A stretch of DNA of 64,000 bases, from positions 5,001-69,000 of the forward strand of contig CAUYUJ010001330.1 of the NCBI GenBank assembly GCA_963575745.1, given 5' to 3'. Every line of letters starts with the position of its first letter. The stretch's first letter is position 1. Below, piece after piece: positions 47,546 through 58,710 of the stretch. The translations under genes were made by a program, and so were the position numbers. The DNA comes from Prorocentrum cordatum (taxonomy: Eukaryota; Sar; Dinophyceae; Prorocentrales; Prorocentraceae). Below the pieces are notes generated by a model. That model was not told the origin of the DNA. It made no database searches and saw nothing but the letters and a program-made list of their open reading frames with translations.

Positions 47546-49434
47546 GAGGGGGCCGTGACCTCATAACATTTGTGACCCGCGATAAAACCATATAAGTTGC
47601 AACCTGGCGGTGCAGCCTGCCGAACGCGGTGTTCTAGAAGTATGCATAGACAACTGCTATACCACTTACCAAAATGAGAAAGAAGTGAAAGGGCCCGCGT
47701 TTCTTCAAAATCACGAGCCTTGGGATTCTTAGGCATCAAGCATACCAAGATCTCTCTCCAGGACTTCGGTGAAACATGTTTTTGATCATACAGCAAACGG
47801 AATAAGGTAAGTATGTGTCGGAGGGCTTCCCATGGCAATGCTTTGAGCACCGATGACGTCACCCCGTCTGCACCTGTTGCCCGTCCTTCCCTGAGTCTAG
47901 ACCGTGCCTCCAGCAAGAGACCCATGTTGATCGGGTTGCGGTGGGGCTCTCCAGAGTCTCGCAGGGCCTTACACTGGTTCTTAAGCTCATCCAAGCACGC
48001 GTTGGTGTCCTGTCGGTGGGGATCGCTAGAGTACCTCAGGAGCCCATGACGCCGAAGGCCCTCAATCCACTTCTCCTGGTCACGCGTGAGGACCCCGTCC
48101 ACATACATGTGTGTAATAACAGGCCTACGACGGACACCGTCACGAATACGATAAAGCTCACATGCACGATCATGACGCTTACGTACTCGACGCCACCGCC
48201 TAGCTGTCCCCTTATACTCCTCCTGGACTCTCTCGTACTCCTCCTGTCCCACGTTAGCCCCGCCATGTCGTGCCACCCTCCACCTCTTCCTGACCTTAAA
48301 GAACTCCTCCTTTATCAGTAAATCCTCCTCCGAATATCTGGGATAGTCTGAAACAGGCTGACCACGAGAACGGGAGATATCCAAAGTCTCATTGGCACCC
48401 TCAAGTATACTCTGTGTCATGACCTCAAAACCTCCGTCCGCGTGGATCTGATTCACGAGCTCGGGCTGGCAGATCGCTCTCTCCAAGCCGGCTGTCTGCT
48501 GGAGCTCGAACCCTGGCTGAAGCTTCCAGGTCTTGAGCTGAGGCCGACGTCGATACCTCAACTGAGCATGCTGGGCGGGCATATCGGCACACAAGAGCTT
48601 GTGATCGCTAAACGTCCTTTCCGTCGCCTCCGACCGTGGGACCTGGGACGGCACAACCCAAGAACAAGTCACCTCTGGAGTCATCCAAGAAGCTGGGACC
48701 GCAAGATAATCATAGACGTGCTCGTATGTGCTCGAATTGTGTCCCCAAGTAGGCTGACGATTCCCAAAAGTGTTGGCTAGCTGCAACTTGAGGGCCGCCA
48801 TGGTCTTCAGAAAGGCCCCCGAGTACATCTCCCTCATCCTGTTGGCTCTACTTTCGTCACCTCCACTAGACCTCCCCCTCTTACGTATAGGCCCATTCAC
48901 CGCCTCCCCCGTAACCTCCACCCCATTGATCCTGTGGTGCGGGAAAACCTCCACGTTGGCGTCAGCCGAGATAACAACCTCCTCAATGTGAAATCGCTTT
49001 TTGGCCGCAGAGACATGTGCAACAAGATCCGATAACACGTCCGTATAGAGCTTGAAACTAGCGAGAAACCCTTCAGGAGAACGGCGTGCTTCACCCTGTG
49101 CACCCCGCTCAGACTCCTTATGAGGGAGATAGACAGAAACGAAGATGAGCTTGCGAAAGATCGCAATGACCCAGCGACGACCACACACAACATCGATAAG
49201 CAGATGTCTCCATACACCTCGGCACAAGATGGCAGCCCGTCTCCCCACGTTCTCCCCTTCATCTGCCGAGCGATGTATATCCCAACCCGCATCTGCAAGA
49301 TCCAAGTCGTGTAAGAACTGGCTCTCTTGGACCCCGACGATGGAAATCTTTAATTCGGCAATGTGATTCATGCACTCGGAGGTGTATCTTCCCAACCTCC
49401 GAACGTTCCAACCTCCAACAGAAGCTGGGCACCG
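47449..49434 (-). CDS. LINE copy 3 ORF2, endonuclease and RT N-terminal part
   Basis: In the same frame as ORF1 and beginning right after its TGA; the first Met is at 49395, 39 bases later. EEP motifs: GWNVRRLGRY, IVGVQESQF (Glu), VISADANVEV (Asp/Asn), YEHVYDYLAV and TFSDHKLL. A basic linker (VRKRWRVARHGG) follows. RT begins with GRATGADGVT and runs through YGFIAGHKCYEVTAP, after which a one-base loss in a G5 run (47551-47555) shifts the frame. This may be a real mutation or a homopolymer read error. Confidence 0.85.
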   Translation of the reverse strand, partial: RCPASVGGWNVRRLGRYTSECMNHIAELKISIVGVQESQFLHDLDLADAGWDIHRSADEGENVGRRAAILCRGVWRHLLIDVVCGRRWVIAIFRKLIFVSVYLPHKESERGAQGEARRSPEGFLASFKLYTDVLSDLVAHVSAAKKRFHIEEVVISADANVEVFPHHRINGVEVTGEAVNGPIRKRGRSSGGDESRANRMREMYSGAFLKTMAALKLQLANTFGNRQPTWGHNSSTYEHVYDYLAVPASWMTPEVTCSWVVPSQVPRSEATERTFSDHKLLCADMPAQHAQLRYRRRPQLKTWKLQPGFELQQTAGLERAICQPELVNQIHADGGFEVMTQSILEGANETLDISRSRGQPVSDYPRYSEEDLLIKEEFFKVRKRWRVARHGGANVGQEEYERVQEEYKGTARRWRRVRKRHDRACELYRIRDGVRRRPVITHMYVDGVLTRDQEKWIEGLRRHGLLRYSSDPHRQDTNACLDELKNQCKALRDSGEPHRNPINMGLLLEARSRLREGRATGADGVTSSVLKALPWEALRHILTLFRLLYDQKHVSPKSWREILVCLMPKNPKARDFEETRALSLLSHFGKWYSSCLCILLEHRVRQAAPPGCNLYGFIAGHKCYEVTAPSNVLLNTALCGGRRRVFILQVLILKRRLIISR

Positions 49435-50970
49435 TCACGAGCTGCTATTCACCTGCCTCTCCCAAGTCTTGCAGTCCAGATCTGAATCGATGTGCTGGAC
49501 CCGCTCGGCCACGAACTTCCATCCCACGGTATCCGTCCACGTACCTACACACACTTTATCACTCTGACTATCCTTCTGCAGGTATGCCCAAGCCTTTGCA
49601 GGCCCTTCAGGCTCAAAAGTGATGAGAGCGGTGGCAACAGTCTTGAGCTTATGAAAGATCGCAGTCGCCTTGCGAGTCTCCCCCACTCGACGTCGGTCCT
49701 GTGGTGCAGGTTGGACAAACCAACCGAGGTGTCGATCTTTGTATGGTCCAAAACTGTTCTGACAACCGACCAGATCAGGGCACGAATTGGACCAGGCTGA
49801 GGCCCACTCGTTGCGTACTTCCCAGACCGTCTCTTTCGAAGTCCCTGGCATGAAGTATATGCGAAACTTGGTCACACCAAATCGATTGGAAGCGATATCC
49901 CCGTCCGTCCTACCCCTGTCGAAGATCTTAGTAACGTCACTCTCCCGTGCTTGCGATAGTGTGTACAACTTACCTATCATGTTCCTAACCGTGGTGACCT
50001 GGATCTTGGCCTTATCTCGAGTTTCAACCTTTCGGGGGTCCTCTTGCGCGAAGCCGCTCACCTGGATCCAAGTCGGGACATGTGGTACAAAGGGCCTCTG
50101 GAAGTCAGCAGTACGAGAATCACGAGTAGACGCACCTCCCAGAGATGATGAATCTGCCCAGGGATCCCTAGAGTTCATCTGAGACTGAAGTGCTTTGATC
50201 TCTTTCGCCTGGGCCTCCTGAGCTGAACGAATCTCCTGCACCGACGAAGCAATAGGGGCAACCTGCTCTGATACCCTCGTTTGAATCTGCTCTTTGATGT
50301 CAACAGAGTTCTGCATAAGCATCCTCTGCATATCTTCACGCATGGCATCGAACTGTGCACGGAGCATAGTGGCCAGATCTCCAGCTTCACCTCCTCCTCC
50401 TCCACTACTACCACTTCCATTCCCACTACCTGCCCCTCCTCCACCACCCTCGGCATCACCAAGAAGACGTCTATCTTCCAGGAGCTTCCTCTGTCGCTTC
50501 TCTCCGTTGCCCTCAGTTCCCATATCATCATCAGAAGTCGGAACCATCTTTCTCTTAAGATCACACTGCCCACAACTGGAAGTAGAATACCGATAAGCTC
50601 GACAAGTAGGGCACCTACTAGCCTCCAGATCACGATAGTGTTCGTCCTCGAGTTCTTCGAGAAACTTATCCCAACCCCGTGAAGGTGAATGTCGGTACGT
50701 GATGAGATCTGCTGCAACAAAAACGGTCAAAGTGTCCTTCTCAACTGCCAGAGCAAAACTGGTAAGTGCTGGGCTCCCAAGAGTATCACAGGCAAACAGC
50801 AAAGATACAAGTGCAACAGGTAGCGGCCTTGCGCCTCCAGCGGCACGTGTGGGCTCACCCACTAACACAAGCAGAGAACAAATGCAGCGACCTATGCGCA
50901 GCACGTCCAGGAGGTTGCAGCCGACGAAGTACACGAACTTATGGGCCAGCGCGCACCCACGCGCGCCCAC
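49435..50970 (-). CDS. LINE copy 3 ORF1 protein (511 aa)
   Basis: The N-terminal 120 residues are hydrophobic and derive partly from the repeated 5' UTR. A four-Cys zinc-binding motif, CPTCRAYRYSTSSCGQC, follows at about residues 138-154, then a basic patch (KRKMVP, EKRQRKLLED), a Gly/Ser linker and a long coiled coil (about 200-265). The C-terminal half is globular and includes GTSKETVWEVRNEWASAW, which is conserved in copy 1. The overall plan resembles L1-type ORF1p (coiled-coil trimeriser plus nucleic-acid binding). The frame ends in TGA at 49437-49435. The start could be a downstream Met, because the first residues lie in the 5' repeat. Confidence 0.72.
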   Translation of the reverse strand: MGARGCALAHKFVYFVGCNLLDVLRIGRCICSLLVLVGEPTRAAGGARPLPVALVSLLFACDTLGSPALTSFALAVEKDTLTVFVAADLITYRHSPSRGWDKFLEELEDEHYRDLEASRCPTCRAYRYSTSSCGQCDLKRKMVPTSDDDMGTEGNGEKRQRKLLEDRRLLGDAEGGGGGAGSGNGSGSSGGGGGEAGDLATMLRAQFDAMREDMQRMLMQNSVDIKEQIQTRVSEQVAPIASSVQEIRSAQEAQAKEIKALQSQMNSRDPWADSSSLGGASTRDSRTADFQRPFVPHVPTWIQVSGFAQEDPRKVETRDKAKIQVTTVRNMIGKLYTLSQARESDVTKIFDRGRTDGDIASNRFGVTKFRIYFMPGTSKETVWEVRNEWASAWSNSCPDLVGCQNSFGPYKDRHLGWFVQPAPQDRRRVGETRKATAIFHKLKTVATALITFEPEGPAKAWAYLQKDSQSDKVCVGTWTDTVGWKFVAERVQHIDSDLDCKTWERQVNSSS

Positions 50971-51059
50971 GGCCGCCCAGGGGGCAGCCTGAGGAGACAG
51001 GCTTGAGGAGGCCCCCGACGGGCCAGGCCACCGCTGAGATCCCCGAGGAGGGACAGCAG
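50918..51059 (-). repeat. LINE 5' end, copy 3
   Basis: Homologous to 44818-44956. It precedes and overlaps the first residues of ORF1. It is the likely internal promoter region, but no known promoter motif is recognised. Confidence 0.8.
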
Positions 51060-51068
51060 CAACCTGGT
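51060..51068 (-). repeat. Target-site duplication CAACCTGGT, proximal copy
   Basis: Identical to 43582-43590 and 44957-44965. It is followed by CACCGCCGGGAACCTCGTGG, the right arm of the hairpin and its satellite context. Confidence 0.8.
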
Positions 51069-52252
51069 CACCGCCGGGAACCTCGTGGAGCTCCTTGCAC
51101 GCGTAAGAGTGCCTAGATTCACAGACAGCTTATCAGAGCAGTTCTAAGGAAGCGTCGAATCTACATTTTTCGGTGTCAACTTGATGTCGGTTGCTCTTAA
51201 TTTTTCGATTGAAACTGGCTCTAGAGAGCTGAGCTGGTCTGGGAACAAATTTTATATGCCGATGCTCGGCGTAAAAATCTGCCTTCTCAAAATGAATTGT
51301 CCTATATCTTTCAGATACTAGCAAAACCGACCAAAAGCTACCACTTTGTCTCTTTTGATCCGGTCGACCAACTAGCTCCAGCCCGCGCCGGAATTCCTCT
51401 AGCTAATCGATGCCGAAGAGCGAGGTATATCTTCCGAACCTTAGCAAAACCGACAAGTCACCACATTGTCCGTTCTGGTCGGGGCGACCAACTGGGAACC
51501 AGCGGTAAACCGTCAACCAGGTTACCGCCGGAGCCCTCGTAGAGCTCTCTTTCTCGGACGGCGCTCCTCGGTACACATCAAGACAGCGTCTGGTCCGAAG
51601 ATGGTTCCGCCAAGTGTTTTGATAGTAATACTGCACCTACGGACCTGAGAATTTGACTGGCAGACGCGGCATAATCCAGAACAGATGCAAAAAATCTGCT
51701 GTCTCAAATGAACAATCGAATTGCGTTCAAATCTCAGAAAAACCGACCCAAAGTTATCACATTGTCCTTTCTGGCCGGGACGACAAACTAGCTCCACCCC
51801 GCGCGGGAATTCCTCAAGCTCATCGATGACGAAGAGCTCTACGAGGTACTGCGTCAACCAGGTTACCGCCGGGAGCCTCGTAGAGCTCTTTTCCTGCGGC
51901 GCTGCTCGAACACATATAAAGAGCGCCATCAAGCGTTCGCTCAAACTCGAGAAACCTATTTGTTTGATTGCATGTAAAGTCGGTTCCCCCAAGTGTTTTG
52001 ATAGTAATACTGCAGCTATAGACCTCACGTTTTTCTGTGTTTTACCCAACGTCGGTTGCTCCAAGTGTTTTAAAAGTGATACTGCACCCACGGACATTAG
52101 AATTTGACCGGCAGACGCAAATTAACCCACTACAGGCGCGAAAAATCTAGTTTCTGAAAATGAATAGTAAAATATCTTTCAAATCTGAGCAAAACCGACC
52201 AAAAGTTGTCGCTTTGTCAGCCCGGGCCGGGTGGTCCAACGAGTTACTGGGC
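51069..52252 (+). repeat. Satellite-domain sequence with two target sites
   Basis: Non-coding. The words TTTCAAATCTGAGCAAAACCGA, TGTTTTGATAGTAATACTGC and CTCGTAGAGCTC recur at 51300-51660, 51720-52030 and 52170-52200. A near-complete empty hairpin lies at 51502-51531 and a half site at 51851-51880. Confidence 0.8.
51502..51531. other. Unoccupied LINE target hairpin
   Basis: GCGGTAA, a loop including CAACCAGG, then TTACCGC. The loop word CAACCAGGTT is the insertion site used by the LINE copies. Confidence 0.7.
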
Positions 52253-52287
52253 GCCGGCGGTACACCGTCAACCTTTCTTACCGCAGG
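52253..52287. other. Unoccupied LINE target hairpin, diverged
   Basis: GCCGGCGGTAC ... CTTACCGCAGG with loop ACCGTCAACCTTT. The arms have a few mismatches. Confidence 0.65.
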
Positions 52288-53725
52288 GGGACTCGTAGAG
52301 CTTCCTGACCATATATTATGTCCGAAGACTTAGCAGAGAACGAAATGTTTTTCAGCCCGAGCGCTGATAGCAGACTGATCTCAGGCGTCTAGTGATATCC
52401 CATTGCTGTGCTGAGTTCTATAGCTCATCTGCAGCGTATAGAAAATACCATTAGGGAGAAAATAGCATAGTACGAATCCGTGTTTGGCATCTGCGCTCAC
52501 AACAGACCCAAACCAAGCGTCCGGATGCTTCGCGCCTCACGATGTCCTTCTGATTTTTCGGCCGAAGAGCGCTCGAGCTGCTCTGCAGCTCGAGTTCAGT
52601 GAGAAAAGTCACCATCATTTGGAAAAAATTGTCGGACAAATACAAATAGCTTTGTGAACCTAGCTCGGGTAGCAGACCGAGTTCAGACCTCTCGATGCAA
52701 CAGACGAACGCTCCCAATGCTTCTGCATCAGTTTCTGTGCGTACCAGCTCTGTAGATCTCCTACAGGTTCAATACAGAAGATGGACAACATCTGCAGATG
52801 ACTCGCAGAAGTCGAACAGTTTTGCGGACCTAGCCCGAGTAGCAGACCCAGTTCAGACCTCTGGATGCAACAGACGGACGGGCCTGATGATTCCGAATCA
52901 GTTTCTGTGCGTAAGAGCTGCGTGGCTCTCCTGCAGCCCGAGTTACGTGTGAAAACGGACAGCACCTCTCAAGATGACTCGAATGCTACAAATAATTTCG
53001 CGGACCTAGCTCGAGTAGCAGACCGAGCTCAGACCTCTGGATGCAACAGACGAACGCGCCTGCTTATTTTGCATCGGTTTCTGTGCGATCAGCTACTGTA
53101 GCTGCCCTAGAGCTCGAGTTCAGTACAGAAAACCGAGCGATAAGAATAGTTTTCCAGACCTAGCTCGAGTAGCCGACCGATTTGAAACCTCTGCATGCGA
53201 CAGGCGAACGCGCCTGATGTCTCCGAATCGGTTTCTGCGATTGCCACATGTAGCCCCCCCACAGCCCGAGTTATGTACAGAAAACCGACGCACCTCTCAA
53301 GATGACTCGAACAATACGAACAGTTTTGCGGACCTAGCTCGGGCAGCAGACCGAGTTCAGACCTCTAGATGCAACAGACGAACGCGCCTGATGATTTCGA
53401 ATCCGTTTCTGTAAGCATCAGCTCTGTAGCTGTCCTATAGCTCGAGTTAAGTACAAAAACCGTCGACGCGTGTCAAGATGACTCGAAACAGCCGATCCCG
53501 CCGGGATGCTTTTTGGCAGTATTTCTACCCGATCGAGCTGAGATTAAGACGGCGAGCGGGAATAAGATCGAATATCACGGGAAAAATACTAGAACTCTAA
53601 CGAATAGTTGAACTTCGAGAACAAAATTTTCAACCGACCAAAAGTCACCAAAAGGTCCGTCGAGATATCTTGCCAACTAGCTCTCCAGCGCCCCGGAATT
53701 ACTCTTAAGCTTCCAGCAACTGGGC

Positions 53726-53760
53726 GCCGGCGGTAAACCGTCAACCTTTCTTACCGCCGG
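53726..53760. other. Unoccupied LINE target hairpin
   Basis: Left arm CCGGCGGTAA (53727-53736) and right arm TTACCGCCGG (53751-53760) are perfect 10-base complements. The 14-base loop contains CAACCTTT, close to the duplicated target word. Confidence 0.75.
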
Positions 53761-54915
53761 GGGACTCGTAGAGCTTCCTGACAATATATAATGTCGAAAA
53801 GAAAATTGCAGAGAACGAATAGTTTTTCAGCCCAAGCGACTTCAGACCTCTCGATGCAACAGCCGAACGCCCCCGATGCTTCTGGATTGTCTTCTGCACG
53901 AGCTCTGTAGCTCTCCTACAGCCCGAGTTACGCGCGTGAATCGACAGCACCTCTCCAGATGACTCGAACAATACGAAGAGTTTGGCAAACCTAGCTCGAG
54001 TATCAGACCGACTTCAGACCTCTGGATGCGACAGGCGGACGCATCTGATGTCTCCGAATCGATTCCTGTGATTACCAGCCCTGCAGCCCCCCTAGAGCCC
54101 AAGTTAAGTGCAGAAAATCGACAACACCTCTCAGGATGACTCGAACAATACGAATAGTTTCGCGGACCTAGTTCGGGCAGCAGACCGTGTTCCGAGCTCT
54201 GGATTCGACAGGCGGACGCGCCTGATGTCTCCAAATCGATTCCTGTGACTACCAGCACTGTAGACCCCCTACAGCTCGAGTTATGTACAGAAAACCGATA
54301 GCACCTCTCAAGATGACTCGAACAATACGAATAGTTTCGCGTTTCTAGATCGGGCAGCAGACCGAGTTCAGACCTCTAGATGCAACAGACGAACGCGACT
54401 GATGATTCTGAATCGGTTTCTGTAAGTATCAGCTCTGTCGCTGTCATATAACTCGAGTTAAATACAGAAAACCGAGAGCGCCTGTCAAGATGACTCGAAT
54501 AATACGAATAGGTTTGCGGACCTAGCTCGGCTATGAGACCGAGTTCAGACCTCTAGATGCAACAGACGAACGCGCCGGATCATTCTGAATCGATGAGGTG
54601 TGCTTACCAGCTCTGTAGCTGTCCTGTATCTCGAGTTAAGTCCAATATACCGATAGCGCGTATCAAGATGACTCGAAACGGCCGATCCCGCCTGGACGCT
54701 TTTTGGCAGAAAAGGTACCCGATCGAGCTAAGATCAAGATGGCGAGCGGGAATAAAATCGAATATCACGGGAAAAAAAAACTAGAGCTCAAACGAATTGT
54801 TGAATTTCGAGAACGAAATTTTCAACCGACCAAAAATCACCAAAAGGTCCGTGGAGATTTTTCTTGCAACTAGCTCTCCAGCGCCCCCGAATTACTCTTA
54901 AGCTTCCAGCAATAA

Positions 54916-54949
54916 CCGGCGGTAAACCGTCAACATTTCTTACCGCCGG
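54916..54949. other. Unoccupied LINE target hairpin
   Basis: Perfect 10-base arms CCGGCGGTAA (54916-54925) and TTACCGCCGG (54940-54949). The loop contains CAACATTT, one base from the site at 53726. Confidence 0.75.
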
Positions 54950-56329
54950 GGGACTCGTAGAGCTTCCTGACCATAAATTATGTCCAAAGACTTAGCAGAG
55001 AACAAACAGTTTTTCAGCCCGAGCGCTGATAGCAGACTGATCTCAGGCGTCTAGTGATATTCCATTGCTGTGCTGAACAGTTCTATAGCTCATCAGCAGC
55101 GCGTAGAAAATACCATTAAGCAGAAAATAGCAAAGTACGGATCCGTGCTTGGCGTCTGCACTCACAACAGACCCAAACCAAGCGTCTAGATGTTTTGCGT
55201 CTCGCGATATCCTTCTGATTTTTTCGGCCGAAAAGCAGCTCGAGTTCAGTAAAGAAATTCACCATCATTTGAAAAGAAAATTGTCGGTCGAATACAAATA
55301 GGTTTGTGAACCTAGCTCGGGTAGCAGACCTAGTTCAGACTTCTCGATGCAACAGATGAACGCTCACAATGCTTCTGCATCTGTTTCTGTACGTTCCAGC
55401 TCTGCAGCTCTCCTACAGTTCGAATTCAATACAGAAAAGGGACAAGATCTGTCAAGGTGACTTGAGGAATACGAACAGTTTTGCGAACCTAGCTCGAGTA
55501 GCAAACCCAGTTCAAATCTATGGATGCAACAGACGAACGCGCATGATGCTTCCGAATCAATTTCTGTGCGTATCAGTTCTGTAGCTCTCCCACAGCCCGA
55601 GCTACGTGCGAAAATCCACAGCACCTCTCAAGATGACTCGAACGATACGAATAGTTTCGCGAACCTAGCTCGAGTAGCAGATCGAGTTCAGACCTCTGGA
55701 TGCAACAGACCAACGCGCCCGATTATTCGGCATTCGATTCTGTGCGCATCAGCTCTGTAGCTCCGCTAGAGCTCGAGTTGAGTATAGCAAACCCACAATC
55801 CCTGTTCAGATGACTGAGCGATACGAATAGTTTTGCGGGCCCAGCTCGAGTAGCAGACCGAGTTCAAACCTCTGCATGCGACAGGCAGACACGCCTGATG
55901 TCTCCCAATCGGTTTCTCTGATTACCAGCCCTGTTTGCCCCCCTACAGCCCGAGTTAATTGCAGAAAACCGGCAGTAGCTCTCAAGATGACTCGAACAAT
56001 ACGAATAGTTTCGCGGATCTAGCTCGGACAGCAGACTGAGTTCAGACCTCTGGATGCGACAGATGAACGCGCCCGATGATTGTGAATTCGTTTCTGTAAC
56101 TAAGAGCTCTGTAGCTGGCCTACAGCTCGAGTTAAGTACAAGATACCGACAACGCGTATCAAGATGACTCGAAATAGCCGATCCCGCCCGTGTGCTTTTT
56201 GACAGTGAGGAGGTGGGTAAACGGCCAAAACGGGGAACCGGTCGTCTAACGGCCAAAACGGGGAACGGACCGCAACCCGGTCTTTGAAGTGCTAAAAATG
56301 GGAGCGGTCCTATTCAGGGATCTGACCTC

Positions 56330-58710
56330 TCTGGGGCTAAAAATGAAAGCGGGCCGAATCAGGGATATGGGTTTCCAGCCCTGGAAGCCCTGGAAACAAG
56401 AAATCCTTAGGGAATGCTGGGGAAAGGGTTCAGATCCCTAGCAAACCCTAGGGAATGCTGGGGATCTGGCTCAATTCCCTAGCAAATCCTAGGGAATGCT
56501 GGGGATCTGGCTCAGATCCCTAGCAAACCCTAGGGAATGCTGGGGATCTGGCTCCGATCCTTAGCAAACCCTAGGGAATGCTGGGGATCTGGCTCAGATC
56601 CTAGCAAACCCTAGGGAATGCTGGGGATCTCGCTCAGATCCGGGGAATCCTTAGGAAATGCTAAGGATCTGGCTCAGACCCTTGGATCTGGCTCAGATCC
56701 CTGGGAATCCCTAGGAAATGCTAAGGATCTGGCTCAGACTCCTGGATCTGGCTCAGATCCCTGGGGATCCTTAGGAAATTCTAAGGATCTGGCTCAGATC
56801 CCTGGATCTGGCTCAAATCCATGGGAATCCCTAGGAAATGGGCTCTGGCTCAGATCCTTGGGAATCCCCAGGGGATGCTAGGGATCTGGCTCAGATCCTT
56901 TGGAATCCCTAGGGGATGCTAGGGATCTGGCTCAGATCACTGGGAATCCCTAGGGAATGCTACGGATCTGGCTCAGATCATTGGGACTCCCTAGGGAATG
57001 CTAAGGATCTGGCTCAGATCCTTGGGAATCCCTAGGGAATGCTAAGGATGCTAAGGGTCTGGCTCAGATCCTTGGGAATGCCTCAGGAATGCGAGGGATC
57101 TGGCTCAGATCCTTGGGACTCCCTAGGGAATGCTAGGGATCTGGCTCAGATCCTTAGCACACCCTAGGGCATGCTTGGGATCTGACTCAGATCCCGAGCA
57201 ATCCCTAGGAATGCTGGCGATCTAGCTCAGATCCATAGCAAACCCTAGGGGATGCTGGGGATCTGGCTCAGATCCCTAGCAAACCCTAGGGAATGCTGGG
57301 GATCTGGCTCAGATCCCTAGCAAACCCTAGGGAATGCTAGGGATCTGGTTCAGATCCCAGGATATGGCTCATATCCCTGGGAATCCTTCGGAAATGCTAA
57401 GGATCTGGCTCAGATCCCTGGATCTGGCTCAGATCCCTGGGAATCATTAGGAAATGCTAAGGATCTGGCTCAGATCCCTGGATCTGGCTCAGATCCCTGG
57501 GAATCCCTAGGAAATGAGCTCTGGCTCAGATCCTGTGGAATCAACCGGGAATGCTACGGATCTGGCTCAGATCCCTAGCAAACCCTAGGGAATGCTAGGG
57601 AACTAGCTCAGACACTGGGAATCCCCCGGGAATTCTAAGGATCTGGCTCAGATTCTTGGGAATCCGTAAGGAATGCTAAGGATCTGGCTCATATCCCTGG
57701 GGATCCCTAGGAAATGCTAAGGATCTGGCTCAGATCCTTGGGAATCCTTAGGGAATGCTAGGGATCTGGCTCAGATCCCTGGGAATCCCTAGGGAATGCT
57801 AAGGATGCTAAGGATCTGGCTCAGATCCGTGGGAATGCCTAGGGAATGCTAGGGATCTGGCTCAGATCCCTGGGACTCCCTAGGGAATGCTAAAGATCTG
57901 GCTCAGATCCCTAGCAAACCTTAGGGAATGCCTGGGATCTGGCTCAGATCCCTAGCAAACCCTAAGGAATGTTGGGGATCTGGCTCAGATCCATAGCAAA
58001 CCCTAGGGAATGCTAACGATCTGGCTCAGATCCCTAGCAAATCTTCGGGAATGCTGGGGATCTGGCTCAGATCCCTAGCAAACCCTAGGGGATGCTAAGG
58101 ATCTGGCTTAGATCCCTGGATCTGGCTCAGATCCCTGGGAATCCATAGGAAATGCTAAGGATCTGGCTCACATCCCTGGATCTGGCTCAGATCCATGGGA
58201 ATCCTTAGGACATGCTAAGGATCTGGCTCAGATCCCTTGATCTGGCTCAGATCCCTAGGAATCCTTAGGAAATGGGCTCTGGCTCAGATCCTGTGGAACC
58301 CACAAGGAATGCTAGGGATCTGGCTCAAATCCCTAGCAAAACCTACGGAATGCTAAGGATCTGGCTCGGATCACTGGGAATCCACAGGGAATGCTAAGGA
58401 TCTGGCTCAGATCCCTGGGAATCCCGAGGGAATGCTAAAGATCTGGCTCAAATCCATGGACATCCCTAGGGAATGCTAACGATCTGGCTCAGATCCTTAG
58501 GAATCCACAGGGAATGCTACGGATCTGGCTCAGATCCCTAGCAAACCCTAGGGAATGCTACGGATCTGGCTCAGATCCCTGGATCTGGCTCAGATCCGTG
58601 GGAATCCATATGCAATGCTAAGGATCTGGCTCAAATCCCTAGCAAACCCTAGGGAATGCTGTGGATCTGGCTCAGATCCCCAGCAAACCCCAGGGAATGC
58701 TAGGGATCTG
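56330..58710 (+). repeat. Left arm: 41-bp repeat, GGATCTGGCTCAGATCC orientation
   Basis: The unit is GGATCTGGCTCAGATCC plus CTAGCAAACCCTAGGGAATGCT or CTGGGAATCCCTAGGAAATG. Each unit contains a near-perfect 17-base palindrome. Period is 41 (for example 57260 to 57301). A larger periodicity is marked by AAATGGGCTCTGGCTC at about 56836, 57506 and 58266. Confidence 0.95.

Larger units (their letters stand above)
44966..51059 (-). mobile_element. Hairpin-site LINE, copy 3 (6.09 kb, nearly intact)
   Basis: Bounded by CAACCTGGT on both sides. ORF1 is intact (50970-49435). ORF2 follows in the same frame after a single TGA and has only one frameshift, in a run of five G at about 47551-47555. Domains in order are ORF1 zinc-finger and coiled coil, EEP endonuclease, RT (WADN) and permuted RNase H. 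The 3' UTR contains CAGCGGAGCTGTGCAGATAT repeats (45040-45190). Confidence 0.88.
52253..56206 (+). repeat. Higher-order satellite built of 175-bp units
   Basis: The marker word (T)AGCAGACCGAGTTCAGACCTCT recurs at about 52671, 52841, 53017, 53171, 53345; 54002, 54179, 54357, 54532; and 55323, 55498, 55676, 55850, 56029, spaced 154-178 bases apart. Each higher-order unit begins with the hairpin and CTCGTAGAGCTTCCTGACC. It ends with GATCCCGCC...CTTTTTGGCAG, CGATCGAGCTGAG and CTCTTAAGCTTCCAGC. Starts at 52253, 53726 and 54916 give unit lengths of about 1.47 and 1.19 kb. The third unit is split at 56206 and resumes at 62591. Confidence 0.9.

Noticed and set aside
52253-56206. CRISPR-like array
   Set aside because: Units are 175 bp with no short identical repeats separated by unique spacers; this is a satellite in a eukaryote-like context.
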